Positions 1-10,756 are shown, counted from the first letter of the stretch. The stretch: DNA of 64,000 bases from CAVUAN01 sp963739435 (GCA_963739435.1 CAVUAN010000008.1:62001-126000); one strand, 5' to 3'. Notes: a model not told the origin generated them from the letters alone. Translations and numbers: made by a program.

Positions 1-378
1 ACGATCGATGTCGACAACGTCCTCCAGGCGAGCCTCTCGGCGATGCGACAGGCCGTCCTGGCCCTCTGCCCACCGGCCGACGCCCTCCTGGTCGACGCGG
101 TCCGCGTGCCCGGCGTCCGCCTGCCCCAGGTGGCGGTCGTTCACGGAGACGCGCTCTCGGCGTCGATCGCGGCTGCTTCGATCGTCGCCAAGGCGCACCG
201 GGACCGGCTCTGCGAGGAGCTCGCGAGCCGCTACCCGGTCTACGGCTTCGAGCGCCACAAGGGCTACGGCACGCCGGAGCACTGGGAGGCCCTGCGTCGG
301 TTCGGACCGTGCCCCGAGCACCGCCTCACGTACCGTGGCGTCGTCCCGGACCGCGACGGGAAACGGATTCCGGGCTAG
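1..378 (+). CDS. rnhB: Ribonuclease HII, C-terminal part (cut by window edge)
   Basis: Ribonuclease HII cuts RNA in RNA/DNA hybrids and starts removal of misincorporated ribonucleotides in the cytoplasm. The window opens inside the gene; the frame from base 1 reads TIDVDNVLQASLSAM and ends at a TAG at 376-378. Conserved blocks seen are the VDNVLQASL helix, the LLVDAV strand, SIAAASIVAKAHRD, and YGFERHKGYGT, all typical of the RNase HII core. The N-terminal catalytic block with the first acidic residues lies outside the window. The TPR gene follows 11 bp downstream on the same strand. Confidence 0.93.
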   Translation, partial: TIDVDNVLQASLSAMRQAVLALCPPADALLVDAVRVPGVRLPQVAVVHGDALSASIAAASIVAKAHRDRLCEELASRYPVYGFERHKGYGTPEHWEALRRFGPCPEHRLTYRGVVPDRDGKRIPG

Positions 379-389
379 AATTTCGACAG

Positions 390-3097
390 ATGGCGTCCTC
401 GAAGGAACAGATCCTTCAGTCGGCCGAGAAGTTTCTCGCCAAGGGCAAGCTCGAGCCGGCCCTGAAGGAGTATCTGCGTCTGCTCGACGACAACCCCAAG
501 GACGTCGCCACGTTGAACCGCGTCGGGGACCTCTACGCCCGGATGAACCGGCCCGCCGACTCGATCCAGTACTACACGCGCATCGCGGACTCGTACTCCC
601 GCGACGGTTTTTTCCTCAAGGCGATCGCGATCTTCAAGAAGATCAACAAGATCGATCCGGCGCGCCTCGACATCTACGAGAAGCTCGCGGACCTCTACCA
701 CAAGCAGGGTCTCACCCAGGACGCGCGCAGCCAGTACCAGGTTCTCGCCGACCACTACCAGAAGAGCGGCAAGCACGAGGATGCGGTTGCGGCCTACAAG
801 AAGATGGCCGGAGTCGATCCGAACGACCTGAAGATCCAGGTTCGGCTGGCGGATCTCTACCGCTCGCACAACCAGACCGAGCAAGCGGTCATGCAGTACG
901 GGCTGATCGGCTCGATGCTGCTGCGCCGCGGCGCGCACGACGAAGCCGCGGCGGTCTTCCAGAAGGCGCTCGAGCTCTCGCCCAACGACGCCGGAATCCA
1001 GAAGAGCCTGGTTCGGTCGCTGCTGGCGCAGAAGAACGCGGCTGCGGCCATCGCGATCATCAAGGCCGCGCCGCGCACGGCCGACAGCCTCGCTCTCCTG
1101 GCCGAAGCGCAGCTCGATCTCGGGCCACAAGGCCGACGCCATCAAGACGGCCGAGCAGGCGATCGCGCTCGACGCCCGCCACGAGGGCAGCCGGACGCTT
1201 CTGTGCCGCATTCGCGTGCTCGAAGGCTCTTTCGACCAGGCGTACGCGGCGATCCTCCCGCTCGGTCGAAGCCGCAGTGGCGGCAAAGGACTTCCCGCGG
1301 GCCGTCGCATTCCTGACGTCGATCCTCGAAGGCGGAGCCCGCGCACCGCCCGTCGCTCGAGAAGACTGGCCGAGGTGCGCGAAGCGGAAGGCAACGCGGC
1401 GGAGGCGGCCTCGCTGCGCGTGACGCTCGGACAGGGATTTCGAGCGCAAGGCCGACCGCGAAGGCCGCGCTCGAGAGCTATCAACGCGCTCTCAAGTCCC
1501 AGCCCGGCAACCCCGAGGCCCTGGAAAGGGTCAAGCATCTCGGTCCGGCCGAGGCCCGCGCGGAGCCGGAGCCCCCGCGCCCCTCCTGAGCCGGAGAAGC
1601 CGCGCGAGCCGCCGGCCGCCTTCCGCGTCCAGGAGGTCGTGATCGACATCGAGCCGCCGGCTCGCACGACAGCGCCGCCGTTTGCCGAGGTCCTCGAAGA
1701 GAAGGCGCAGTCGAGAAGCCGAACGCCGCCCGCCCCGCCGCCGGCGCAGAAAACGGTGCCCACGAAGCTTCCGTCGCCCCCGGCTCCCCCGTGCTAGCCC
1801 CGTCGCCGGACGATTCCGCCGCGAGGCGCTCGGCCTCCGTCCTCGATGAGCAGGAGATCGAGACTCTCGTCGTCGAGGCGGAGGTCTTCGCCAAGTACGG
1901 TCTCGCCGACAAGGCCGTCGAGCGCTTGCGTTCGCTCGTCCGGCGGCGGCCCGACCTGATGCACGCGCGCGAGCGCCTGGTCGACCTGATGGCGGAATCG
2001 AAGAACTCCGGCCCTCCGCCAGGAGGCGCAGGGGCCTGGCCGACGTCTACCGGGCAGCCGGACGGGAGGGCGACGCGGAGGCTCTGCTCGCTCGATTGGG
2101 CATCGCGGCCGAGCGCAGCCGGCCGCGCCGCCGCCCGAGCTGCCGGCCCCGCTCCGCCACCTCCGCCGCCGGCACGGCCGGCGCCCCTCCGGCTCCCGGC
2201 CCGTCGTTCGACGAGTTCGAGATCGACCTTTCGCCGGTCACGCCGGAGCCCTGCGGACTCCGCCCCGCGGCTCCGACGCTCCGGCCCCGGCAGCTCCCGG
2301 GGAGTTCGGCGAGGACGCCATCCGATTCTCGCGCTCCGACCTCGAGCCCGTCGCGGACACCGGCAGCGGAACGCGCTGGACCGGCGGCCGCGACCCCGCC
2401 GCCCCGACGTCCTCCCGCGGCCGGGTCGGACTCGGATTTCGTGTCTTACGAGGAGCTCGGCTCGCTGCTCCAGGACGAGATGCAGAAGGCGGGCGAAGCC
2501 GCCCTCGCCGCCGCGCGCCGCCGCCGCCCGCGATGGACGAGAAGAGCCTCTTCGCCGACGAGCAGCAGTTCTTCAACCTGGCCGAGGAGCTCGAGAAGGA
2601 GCTGGCCGAGGAGATCCCGCCGCCGCCGGAGGCGCCCGCCATGACGGGCCCCGAAGGCGAAGCCTCGCTCGAGGAGATCTTCCGCGAGTTCAAGAAGGGC
2701 GTCGAGCAGCAGCTCTCGGCCGAGGACTACGAGACGCATTTCAACCTCGGCATCGCCTACAAGGAGATGGGCCTGATCGACGAGGCGATCGGCGAGTTCC
2801 AGCTCGCATCGAAGGATGCGTCGCGGACGGTGGAGTGCTGCAGCATGCTCGGGCTCTGCTTTCTCGAGAAGGGGATGCCGCAGCTCGCCATCAAGTGGTA
2901 CACGCGGGGCCTGGAGGCGCCGGACATCAAGGAAGTCGAGACCGTCGGGCTGCTCTACGACCTCGGCGGCGTCTACCAGAGCACGGGCGAGATGGATCTC
3001 GCCTACAAGACGTTCCTCGAGGTCTACGGGCTCAACACGAACTACCGCGACATCGTTCACCGCGTGAAGGAACTGGAAGCGGTGAAGAAGAACCTGA
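390..3097 (+). pseudogene. Tetratricopeptide-repeat protein, reading frame broken several times
   Basis: Large soluble TPR protein of unknown partner; TPR arrays act as protein-binding scaffolds. From the ATG at 390 the frame reads MASSKEQILQSAEKFLAKGK and shows at least five TPR-like helix pairs over about 240 residues, with recurrent YKKM, ALEL and DLYA elements. The frame is lost near 1125 (QLDLG, then HKADAIKTAEQAIAL in another frame), again near 1265 and 1335, and in the Pro/Ala-rich middle (1.5-2.5 kb). TPR sequence returns at 2533-3090 (EDYETHFNLGIAYKEMGLID). No signal peptide. The end is placed at the TGA at 3095-3097, which needs one more frame change. Clean TPR sequence on both sides of the breaks points to sequencing indels; true loss cannot be excluded. 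Confidence 0.7.
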
Positions 3098-4101
3098 GTA
3101 CTTCTCCCATCCTCGCCGTCGCGATCTCCGCGTCGAAGTGCCGGTCGGCGGCAGAATGTCTATGCCGGCGGTCGACGGCGTCTCCTTCGACGTGGCGTCG
3201 GGCGAATGCCTCGCGATCGTCGGGGAGAGCGGCTGCGGCAAGACCCTGTCTGGCGCGGGCGCTCGTGAATCTGCCGCCGGAACGCGCGTCGGGTCGAGCG
3301 GGTCGGTTCGCCTCCGGGCCGGGAGCTGTTCGAGCTCTCCGACGCCGGCCTGGGGGTCTGTTCGCGGGCGTGAGATCGGATTTGTCTTCCAGGAGCCCGC
3401 GTCCGCTTTCGATCCGGTCGCCCGAGTCGGATCCAGATCGTAGAGGCGGTGCAGCTGCACCGGCGGGTCGCCGGCAGGCCGCGCGAGCGGCCGCGCGAGA
3501 GCTTCTCGCCGAGGTCGGGTTCCCGGATCCGGACCGCGGTCTCGGGGAGTACCCGCATCGTCTCTCGGGGGGGCTGCGGCAACGCGCCTTCCTCGCCATG
3601 GCGCTGGCGGCCGGGCCGAAGATAGTGATCGCCGACGAGCCGACCACCGCCCTCGATGCGACGGTGGCGGCCCAGGTCATGGAGCTGCTGGAGAGGCTTC
3701 GCCGCGATCGCGGGCTGACGCTGCTTCTCATCACGCACGACCTCGGTCTGGTCGCCCGGCATGCCGACCGGGCCCTCGTGCTCTACGCGGGCCGGGTGGC
3801 CGAAGAATCCGCGTCCGTGGAGCTCTTTGGCCAGCCGCGGCACCCCTACACGCGGGGGCTGCTGGCCTCGGCGCCGCGCGTCAACTCAGGGAAAGCGGCG
3901 AGTCCGGGCGCCCGGTTTCTGGCAATCCCGGGGGCGGTGCCCGACCTGCCCGACCGCCTGCTCCACGCCTGCGCTTTTGCCCCCCGCTGCCCGGATCGCT
4001 TCGAACCCTGCGATTCCGCCGTTCCGCCGCTGTATGAGCGGGGAGGCAGCCGGGTGAGCTGCTTTCTCTACTCGGAAACCGGCGGGGCGAGATCCGAATG
4101 A
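3094..4101 (+). pseudogene. Oligopeptide/dipeptide ABC transporter ATPase (DppD/OppD type), frame-broken
   Basis: First ATPase of a peptide-type ABC importer; it would energise uptake through membrane permeases, none of which is in the window. Walker A is GESGCGKT (about 3218), the Q-loop region is FVFQEP, the signature is LSGGLRQRAFLAMA, Walker B is IVIADEP, and the switch His sits in LLLITHDLGLV. The C-terminal Cys-rich block CAFAPRCPDRFEPC is typical of the OppD/DppD family. The readable N-terminal half is in one frame to about 3440 and the C-terminal half in another, with further slips near 3122 and 3245. The start is probably a CTG at 3094 overlapping the TPR stop (CTGA). The stop overlaps the next gene by ATGA. 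Confidence 0.8.
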
Positions 4102-5084
4102 ACGGGCCGCTGCTCGTCGCGAAAGACCTCGTCAAGAACTATCCCCTGAGGCGCGGGACCCTCGGCCGCTCCGAGGGACTCGTCCGGGCCGTGGACGGAG
4201 TGTCGCTCTCGATTGACCGTGGGGAGACTCTCGGCCTCGTGGGGGAGTCCGGCAGCGGGAAGACGACGGTGGCGCGGCTCCTCCTTCGATTCGAGGAGCC
4301 CGACTCCGGTTCGGTCTCCTTCGACGGACAGGACTGGCTCGCTCCACGGGGCGCCAACCTGCGCAGGCTTCGGCGCGGCATGCAGATCGTCTTCCAGGAC
4401 CCGCAGACGTCGTTGAATCCGAGGATGCGCGTGGCCGACCAGATCGGCGAGCCTCTCGTCGTGCAGAAGCTCGCGCGAAAACGGGAGCTGCCGGCGCGGG
4501 TTGACGAGCTGCTCGCCGAGGTGGGCCTGCCGGCGGCGACCAGGGGCCGCTTCCCCTCCGAGCTCTCAGGCGGGCAGCGCCAGCGCGTCGCCATCGCCCG
4601 AGCGCTCGCCACCCGGCCGAAGCTGCTCGTTTGCGACGAGGCCGTCTCGGCCCTGGACGTGTCGGTCGCCGCCCAGATCACGAACTTGTTCCTGGACCTG
4701 CGCGAACGCACGGGCCTGGCTTCGCTCTTCATCGCGCACGACCTGGCCGTCGTGGCCCGCGTATCGGACCGCATCGCCGTGATGTCGCTCGGCCGGATCG
4801 TGGAAGAGGGGCCGGCGGCCGCCGTCGTCGCTCGCCCCCTGCATCCCTACACGGCGGCTCTTCTTTCGGCCGTTCCGGAGCCCGACCCCGGCTCGAGGAG
4901 GGCGCGGATAGTCCTGCCGGGAGAGCCCCCGTCGCCTTCCGCGCTGCCTCCGGGATGTGCCTTCCACCCGCGCTGCCCGATTGCTCGGCCGCGCTGCCGG
5001 ACCGAGGCGCCCCCGCTCGTTGCGGGGCAGGACGGGCGCAAGTCGGCGTGTTTTTTCCCCGGGGAGCTTTCGCCGGAGCGCTGA
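4098..5084 (+). CDS. Oligopeptide/dipeptide ABC transporter ATPase (DppF/OppF type)
   Basis: Second ATPase of the peptide-type ABC importer, pairing with the upstream ATPase in the cytoplasm. It is intact at 328 residues, the usual family length. Motifs: Walker A GESGSGKTT near residue 50, Q-loop IVFQDPQTSLNPRM, signature LSGGQRQRVAIARAL, Walker B LLVCDEAVSALD, H-loop FIAHDLAVV. The C-terminal oligopeptide-transporter tail carries the Cys cluster CAFHPRCPIARPRC. The ATG overlaps the upstream stop by four bases (ATGA), so the pair is translationally coupled. Substrate-binding protein and permease genes are absent here and would have to lie upstream of the window or elsewhere. Confidence 0.93.
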   Translation: MNGPLLVAKDLVKNYPLRRGTLGRSEGLVRAVDGVSLSIDRGETLGLVGESGSGKTTVARLLLRFEEPDSGSVSFDGQDWLAPRGANLRRLRRGMQIVFQDPQTSLNPRMRVADQIGEPLVVQKLARKRELPARVDELLAEVGLPAATRGRFPSELSGGQRQRVAIARALATRPKLLVCDEAVSALDVSVAAQITNLFLDLRERTGLASLFIAHDLAVVARVSDRIAVMSLGRIVEEGPAAAVVARPLHPYTAALLSAVPEPDPGSRRARIVLPGEPPSPSALPPGCAFHPRCPIARPRCRTEAPPLVAGQDGRKSACFFPGELSPER

Positions 5085-5114
5085 AGGCCGCTTTCGCGGT
5101 ATCCTCTGCGCCTT

Positions 5115-5126
5115 TGTTTCGAAACA
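5115..5126. promoter_or_regulatory. Perfect 12-bp palindrome upstream of the TolC-like gene
   Basis: TGTTTCGAAACA is a perfect inverted repeat 42 bp before the ATG at 5168, in the only sizeable gap (83 bp) between the peptide-transporter ATPase and the efflux gene. Its size and position fit an operator for a dimeric repressor such as a TetR-family protein. That is inference; no regulator gene lies next to it. Confidence 0.35.
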
Positions 5127-5167
5127 TTTGCCCTGAAGACTGCGTAATAGGGGTGTCGTAAGGAGTC

Positions 5168-6820
5168 ATGCCCATGAAGATCCCTCGGAACCGGAGGTCG
5201 TCCCGTGTTCTGGCCTCGGCGTTGGCCGTGCTGCTGGCCGGCTCGAACCTGCTCGCTGCCGACGGGCCCGTGGTTTCGCCTCGGCCGGGCGGGCGGGTGC
5301 CGCTGCCGCTTCCGGCGGCCGCTGACGGGGGCATTCCCCTGTCGCTCAGCGAGACGATCGCCCTGGGGCTCGCCAACAACGTCGATCTGAACATCTCGGT
5401 TTCCAACAACGAGGCGTCCCGGTACTCGTTGCTGCTCAACTACGGCATCTTCGACCCGCTGCTCGAATCGACATTTCTGCGGGCCCACCACGACACGCCG
5501 TCGGCCACCACGCTCAATGGCGCCAAGGTCAGCCAGGTGGATACGACCGACGGCGCGCTCCGAGCCACGCAACTTCTGCCGATTGGCGGCTACGTCTCTC
5601 TCGGCTGGGCCGTCGACAAGACGAGGACGAACTCGACGTTCGCCCTGGTCAATCCGTCGTACTCGAGCGGTCTGACAGCCAGCGTCAATCAGCCGCTCTT
5701 GAGGGGTTTCGGACAGAGCACGACCTACTGGCAGATCGATATCGCGCGCAACTCGCGCGACACGGCGTACGAGACCTTCGTCCGCGCGGTCCAGACGGTC
5801 GTCAACACCGTCGAGCAGCGCTACTGGGACCTCGTGTATGCCGTTGGCAACCTGGAGGTCAAGCAGGAGTCGCTGCGGATCGCCAAGGACTTGAACCGCA
5901 TCACCAAGATCAAGATCGACGTCGGCTCCTTAGCGCCGATTGACATCGTGCAGACGGAAGTCGGCATCGCCCAGGCGGAGCAGGACATCATCATCGCCGA
6001 AGGCTTGATCGGGGACGGCCAGGACGCGCTCAAGCGGGCCCTGAACTTCGATCCGGCGCGGTGGTCCACTCCCATCGTGCCGACCGACAAGATCCAGGCC
6101 GAGAACATCGGCGCCATCAATATCGACGAGGCGATTCAGACGGCTCTGGACAAGCGGCCGGAGGTTCAACAGGCGCTCTACGCCGTGAACTCCAGCAAGA
6201 TCACGTTCAACTACTGGAAGAACGAGTCGCTGCCGGGCCTCTCGCTCGTCGGGTCCTACGGCAACCCGGGCAGCAACATCCTGTATGACCAGAACGGACA
6301 GCCAGTCACGGGAACCTTTGGCGACTCCATCACCCAGATGTTCGCGCGGGATTTCAAGAACTGGTCGGTCGGCCTCAACTTTTCTTATCCCATCCTCAAC
6401 CGAGCGGCGAGGGGGCAGCTGGGCGTCTCCCGTTACAACCTGGATGCCTCCAAGTCGCAGTTGACGGTGACCGAGCAGAACGTCAATCTCGACGTCCGCA
6501 GCGCGATCCGCTCGATCGACACGGCCTGGCGTTCGATCCTCGCCGCGCGGAAAGGCCGGGAGCTGGCCGAGCGCAATCTCGACGCCGAGCGAAAGAAGTT
6601 CGAGAACGGAATGACCACCTCCTTCCAGGTCAACCAGATCCAGCGGGACCTCTCTCAGGCTCGGACAGTCGAGATGCTGGCCCTCGCCGTGTACCGCAAG
6701 GCCGTGTCCAACTTCCACTTCGCCACGGCGGACATCCTCGAATGGAAGGGTGTGCGCCTCGAGGCCGCGCCCGACCAGATGCGTTCGGTGGTCGAGCTGC
6801 GCAAGGATGCCGCCCAGTGA
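5168..6820 (+). CDS. TolC-family outer membrane efflux protein
   Basis: Trimeric outer-membrane channel of a type I or RND-type export system. A Sec signal peptide is seen at residues 1-30 (basic n-region MPMKIPRNRRSSR, hydrophobic stretch ALAVLLAGSNLLA, then AADG). The mature part has the two-repeat OEP layout: SLSETIALGLANN opening the first repeat and NIDEAIQTALDKRPEVQQALY the second, with long heptad-rich helices. At 550 residues it is in range for the family. An AAGGAG ribosome site lies 5 bp before the ATG. The stop overlaps the GTG of the Yip1 gene, and an ATPase follows, so this is probably an efflux operon whose permease is not in the window. Confidence 0.9.
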   Translation: MPMKIPRNRRSSRVLASALAVLLAGSNLLAADGPVVSPRPGGRVPLPLPAAADGGIPLSLSETIALGLANNVDLNISVSNNEASRYSLLLNYGIFDPLLESTFLRAHHDTPSATTLNGAKVSQVDTTDGALRATQLLPIGGYVSLGWAVDKTRTNSTFALVNPSYSSGLTASVNQPLLRGFGQSTTYWQIDIARNSRDTAYETFVRAVQTVVNTVEQRYWDLVYAVGNLEVKQESLRIAKDLNRITKIKIDVGSLAPIDIVQTEVGIAQAEQDIIIAEGLIGDGQDALKRALNFDPARWSTPIVPTDKIQAENIGAINIDEAIQTALDKRPEVQQALYAVNSSKITFNYWKNESLPGLSLVGSYGNPGSNILYDQNGQPVTGTFGDSITQMFARDFKNWSVGLNFSYPILNRAARGQLGVSRYNLDASKSQLTVTEQNVNLDVRSAIRSIDTAWRSILAARKGRELAERNLDAERKKFENGMTTSFQVNQIQRDLSQARTVEMLALAVYRKAVSNFHFATADILEWKGVRLEAAPDQMRSVVELRKDAAQ

Positions 6821-7554
6821 GCGGCGACCCGTCGGCTGCCGCGGCCGCCGTCCCCGAACCCGCACCCTCTGCCATGGGGAGGGTCGTCGGCGCCATCGTT
6901 TCGCCGACGGAGACCTTCGAATCCATCGCCCGGCGTCCGACGTGGCTCGCACCCCTGCTGATCTGGACGGTCCTCTCGATCGCCCTGACCTACGTGATGA
7001 TGCCGAAGATCGACTACGAGAAGATGATCCGGCAGGCCATGGAGAAGCGTGGCCAGACGATTCCCGAAGAGCGGATGTCCTCGATCATCGAGCAGCAGAA
7101 GAAGATCGGCGGCATCATCGGCTGGGTCGCCTCCGGCGTCGTGCCGGCAGTCGTCAGCCTCTTGGCGGCAGCCGTGATTTTAGGCTCGTTCAAGGCCTTC
7201 GGTTGGGACACGACCTTCAAGCAGGCTTTCGGCGTGACGACGCACGCGTTCCTGCCCGGGTGTCTCAAGGCCGTGCTGCTCGGAGTGCTCGTCTGGCGCC
7301 AGGAAACCGTGGATCCTCGCGCCCTGCCAGACCTCCTGCGGTCGAACCTGGGCTTCCTGGTTGCGCGCGACTCGTCGAAGGCCCTGCACTCGATACTTTC
7401 ATCTCTCGACGTCTTTTCGTTCTGGACGCTCGGGCTCTTCGTGATCGGGTTCGCGGCGGCGGCCAGGATCAAGCGGGGATCGGCGGCCAGCGTGATCGTC
7501 ACCTTGTGGCTGATCACCGTGGCGATCGGGGCGGCCTGGAACTCGCTCTTCTAG
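6817..7554 (+). CDS. Yip1-domain integral membrane protein
   Basis: Small polytopic inner-membrane protein of the Yip1 family (245 residues); function not known in bacteria. The start is taken as the GTG at 6817 that overlaps the upstream TGA (GTGA); a longer reading is possible but would run inside the TolC gene. Family features: VVGAIVSPTETFESIARRP at the start, then hydrophobic segments around WLAPLLIWTVLSIALTYV, GVVPAVVSLLAAAVILG, a middle CLKAVLLGVLV, FWTLGLFVIGFAAAA and VIVTLWLITVAIGAAW. A charged loop (KIDYEKMIRQAMEKRGQ) separates the first two. The coupling suggests it acts with the TolC-like channel and the downstream ATPase. Confidence 0.82.
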   Translation: MSGDPSAAAAAVPEPAPSAMGRVVGAIVSPTETFESIARRPTWLAPLLIWTVLSIALTYVMMPKIDYEKMIRQAMEKRGQTIPEERMSSIIEQQKKIGGIIGWVASGVVPAVVSLLAAAVILGSFKAFGWDTTFKQAFGVTTHAFLPGCLKAVLLGVLVWRQETVDPRALPDLLRSNLGFLVARDSSKALHSILSSLDVFSFWTLGLFVIGFAAAARIKRGSAASVIVTLWLITVAIGAAWNSLF

Positions 7555-7570
7555 AGCCGGTCCGGGTGAA

Positions 7571-7604
7571 CCCTGAGGGGGTTTTGTCGTATAAACCCCC
7601 AGGG
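7571..7604 (+). terminator. GC-rich hairpin with T/A run between Yip1 and ATPase genes
   Basis: CCCTGAGGGGGTTTT faces TAAACCCCCAGGG across a short loop, giving a stem of about 12 pairs with a single bulged A. It lies in the 58-bp gap before the ATPase gene. It could be a weak terminator, an attenuator or an mRNA processing site; the downstream ribosome region is only a few bases away. Confidence 0.4.
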
Positions 7605-7612
7605 ATTCCCGC

Positions 7613-8335
7613 ATGCTGATCGACATACGCGACATCACCAAGGTCTACGAGATGGGCGAGGAGAAAGTCCACGCCCTCTCGGGCGTGACGCTGGGTGTCT
7701 CCAAGGGTGAGTACATCGCGATCATGGGGCCCTCGGGGTCCGGCAAGTCGACCCTCATGAATCTGATCGGCTGCCTCGACACGCCGAGCTCGGGCTCGTA
7801 CATCCTGAATGGCCGTGAAGTCGGGACCATGACGGACGACGAGCTCGCGGCCATCCGGAACCAGGAGATCGGTTTCGTCTTCCAGACCTTCAACCTGTTG
7901 CCCCGCACGACCGCCATCCAGCAGGTGGAGCTGCCCCTCGTCTACTCGGGCCTGCCGCGCAAGGAGCGGCGGGAGCGCGCCATCAAGGCCCTGGCGGCCG
8001 TCAACCTGGCCGACCGGATGAGTCACCAGCCGAGCGAGATGTCGGGCGGACAGCGCCAGCGCGTGGCGATTGCGCGGGCCCTGATCAACGACCCCTCGAT
8101 CCTCCTGGCTGACGAGCCCACGGGAAACCTCGATTCGGCGACAGGCATCGAGATCATGGCCCTCTTCGACCAGCTGAACTCCCGAGGCAACACGATCGTC
8201 CTCGTCACGCACGAGGAGGACATCGCCGCCCATGCCCGCCGCATCGTTCGCCTCCGGGACGGGAAGATCCTGAGCGACGGCCCCAACGAGCGCCCCGTGT
8301 CGCGCGAAGCCGTCGCGGCCCCCGCGACGGCCTAG
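7613..8335 (+). CDS. ABC transporter ATPase, LolD/MacB type
   Basis: Cytoplasmic ATPase of the MacB/LolD/FtsE class, which drives mechanotransmission-type permeases for lipoprotein release or efflux rather than classic transport. 240 residues, intact. Motifs: Walker A GPSGSGKSTLMN near residue 40, the class-typical IGCLDTPSSG, Q-loop FVFQTFNLLPR, signature MSGGQRQRVAIARAL, Walker B ILLADEPTGNLDS, H-loop IVLVTHEEDIAAHA. Position after a TolC-like channel and a Yip1 protein fits a tripartite efflux or lipid-related exporter, but no MacB permease or adaptor is visible here. Confidence 0.9.
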   Translation: MLIDIRDITKVYEMGEEKVHALSGVTLGVSKGEYIAIMGPSGSGKSTLMNLIGCLDTPSSGSYILNGREVGTMTDDELAAIRNQEIGFVFQTFNLLPRTTAIQQVELPLVYSGLPRKERRERAIKALAAVNLADRMSHQPSEMSGGQRQRVAIARALINDPSILLADEPTGNLDSATGIEIMALFDQLNSRGNTIVLVTHEEDIAAHARRIVRLRDGKILSDGPNERPVSREAVAAPATA

Positions 8336-8351
8336 GGCCTTTTGTTCGCCC

Positions 8352-10740
8352 CTACGGCCGGGGGAGCAGCTCCAGGGTCTTGACGGGTTTCCCGGTCCCG
8401 ACCTCGAAGCCCGCCACTTCGTGCCACAGAGGAAGCTGGTCGCGGTAGCGGCGGTCGAACACGTTTCCCGACTGGCCTGTCGTGAGCACGAAGCGGCTGC
8501 GGGAAAGGTCCGCGAAGTCCAGGATCTGCCGGTAGCTCGCCCCCGCTGTCATGACGAAGGAGCCGTCCCGGCGGTAGGCGCCGACGTTCACGGTGGACGC
8601 GTCGCCGCCCTGCGCAACATGGAGGCTGAAGAAGGGGCGCAGAAATGCGACCCGATCGAAGACGTCGTGCGGCGAGCGCGCCGTGTGGAGCCGTCCCCAC
8701 CGCCAGGCGGAAGGATCGGTCCCCAGCTTCCTCTGAAGCGTCGCGACCGCGGAGGCCAGGGCGGCCGCCTTGAAGTCCGCGCACGATTCCCTCCCTGGCG
8801 TCCGAATGTCGTCGCACCAGGGCGACTCGGACTGGAGGGCGCGGATCAGGAAGCGCGAACGCGTCGAGCCGGGGTCTTTTCGGCCGAGCTCGTCCTCGGG
8901 CATGGCGGAGAGAGCCGCGTACCAGGCGGCGTAGATGGACGCCGGAACCGACGCCGTGTCGAAGGAGCCATCCCACGCCCGCAGGCGATCGAGCGCGTCC
9001 TTCGAGGCGGCGTCCAACGGCGTGGTGTCGAGGAGCAGCGGCAGCAGGTCTCTCGCCTGGTAGGAGACCTGGTCCGCCTGGATCGACCGCATGTCGTCAG
9101 CCGAGAGTTTCGGGACGGACGCGAGTCGGTCGGCGATCCGCCGCGCGCGGTAGGGCTCCGGCCAATCGCGAGCGATCGGCCACGGATAGAGCGCCGAGAC
9201 GACGCGGTTGTTGGCCGTGACGATGACATCGCGGCGCGGGTCGAGAACCCGGGGCAGCTTCTCGAAAGGGATCGTTCCCAACCACTCGTCTTCGCCCGCT
9301 CCCGAGACCGGCAGAAGGCCGTCGCCGCGAGCGCGGATGGGGATGGCCCCGGTCGCGGTGTAGCCGATGTGGCCGTCCACGTCGGCATAGACGACGTTCT
9401 GGGCCGGTGCCGTCAATCGGCTCGCAGCGGCAAGGAACTCTTGCCAGTTGCCGGCCCGATCCAAGCCGAGGAATGCCTCTGCCGTGGTATCTCCCGGGTC
9501 GAGCCCGGTCCAACGCATCGCGACCGGGCTGCCCAGTTCGATCCGCGCCCGAGAGAACGTCGGTGACGATCGGGCCATGAACCGAGGCGCGCGCCGTGAA
9601 CGTTACGGCCGCCTTGCCTCGCACGCGGATCGTCTCCAAGCGCGTCTCGAAGGTCTTCCATTCTCCGCGAAACCGATAGCGGGAAGCGTCCTTCGGGTCG
9701 ACCTCCTCGAGGTAGAGGTCCTGGACGTCAGGCTCGACACTGGTCAGGCCCCAGCCGATGCGAGCGTTGTGGCCGATGATGACGCCCGGCAGGCCCGGCA
9801 GCGTGGCTCCGGCGACCGAGAGGCCGGGCGCCTCGAGGCGCGCGATGTACCAGAGCGACGGCGCCCGGAATCCCAGGTGGGGATCGTTGGCGAGCAGCGG
9901 CTTTCCGCTGACGGTGCGGCCGCCGCCGACGACCCAGGAGTTGCTGCCGAGCTCTTCGCCGGTCAGGTTGAGGTCGGCCAATCGGTCGAAGGCCTCTCCC
10001 AGGCCTTTCCAGGAGACATTTCGTTCTCGAGTCCTGGTCTTGGGGTTCGGGATTGTCAGGGGGGATGCGGGTTGCTGGTCCGAGCCCTGCCACTCTTCGT
10101 CGAGAAGGATCGTCGGCGTGAGAGGCACCTCGGGGAACATCTCGGCGGCTCGCTCGGGGCCGACCTTCGCGAGGTAACTCGCCCGGCGGATCTCGTCCCG
10201 TGCGTTCTGGCCCAGGTCCCAGGCCATCATCTTTCCCCAGACGAGGCTGTCGATAGGCGTGAACGGCTCGGGCTCCGTGCGCAGGATCCGCAGCTCCGCC
10301 GGTCTCGCCCGGTCGGCCGCGAGGCAGGCATTGGCGCCGCGAGCGTAGGCTTCGAGTGCCTTCTGAGTCGGGCCCGAGAGCGTCGGCCAGACGGCCTCCG
10401 CGGCGCGGCGGAATCCTACTGTTCGCAGGAAGCGGTCAGTCGGCAGGAGCGCCGGGCCGAGCATCTCGGAGAGCGTTCCCGAACCGACGCGTCTCTGAAA
10501 CTCCATCTGCCACAGCCGGTCGCGCGCATGGACGTAGCCCTGTCCGAAGAGGGCGTCCTCCAGGGTCGTGGCGCGTATGGTCGGAACGCCTCGAGCATCC
10601 TCTTCGATCGTCACGCGGCCCGAAAGCCCGGCCACGAGAAGCTTTCCGCGCTCGCGTGGAAAAGTCGAGGCGGCAAAAAGGGCGAGCGCCGCTCCGGCGA
10701 CGAGGAGAAGGACGAGCAGCGCGGCAAAGGCCTTCTTCAA
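8352..10740 (-). pseudogene. Penicillin acylase family (S45) N-terminal-nucleophile hydrolase, one frameshift
   Basis: Periplasmic Ntn-hydrolase that would cleave amides such as acyl-homoserine lactones or beta-lactam side chains after self-processing into two chains. The N-terminal part starts at 10740 with a signal peptide or anchor (MKKAFAALLVLLLVAGAALALFA region). The alpha part has VHARDRLWQMEFQRRV. The processing and nucleophile site is LGSNSWVVGG, with the new N-terminal Ser after Gly, and then LLANDPHLGF. One frame change near 9560 splits the coding sequence; the C-terminal 400 residues continue in another frame (DVDGHIGYTATG, VVTANNR-type block, GASYRQILDF). Total length of about 795 residues fits the family. 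A single indel suggests a sequence error. Confidence 0.83.
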
Positions 10741-10756
10741 GACGTGCAGCCGGCTG

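Noticed and set aside
375..1763. Long minus-strand open frame opposite the TPR gene
   Set aside because: GC-rich antisense frame; the plus strand shows clear TPR sequence and the minus translation has no motif.
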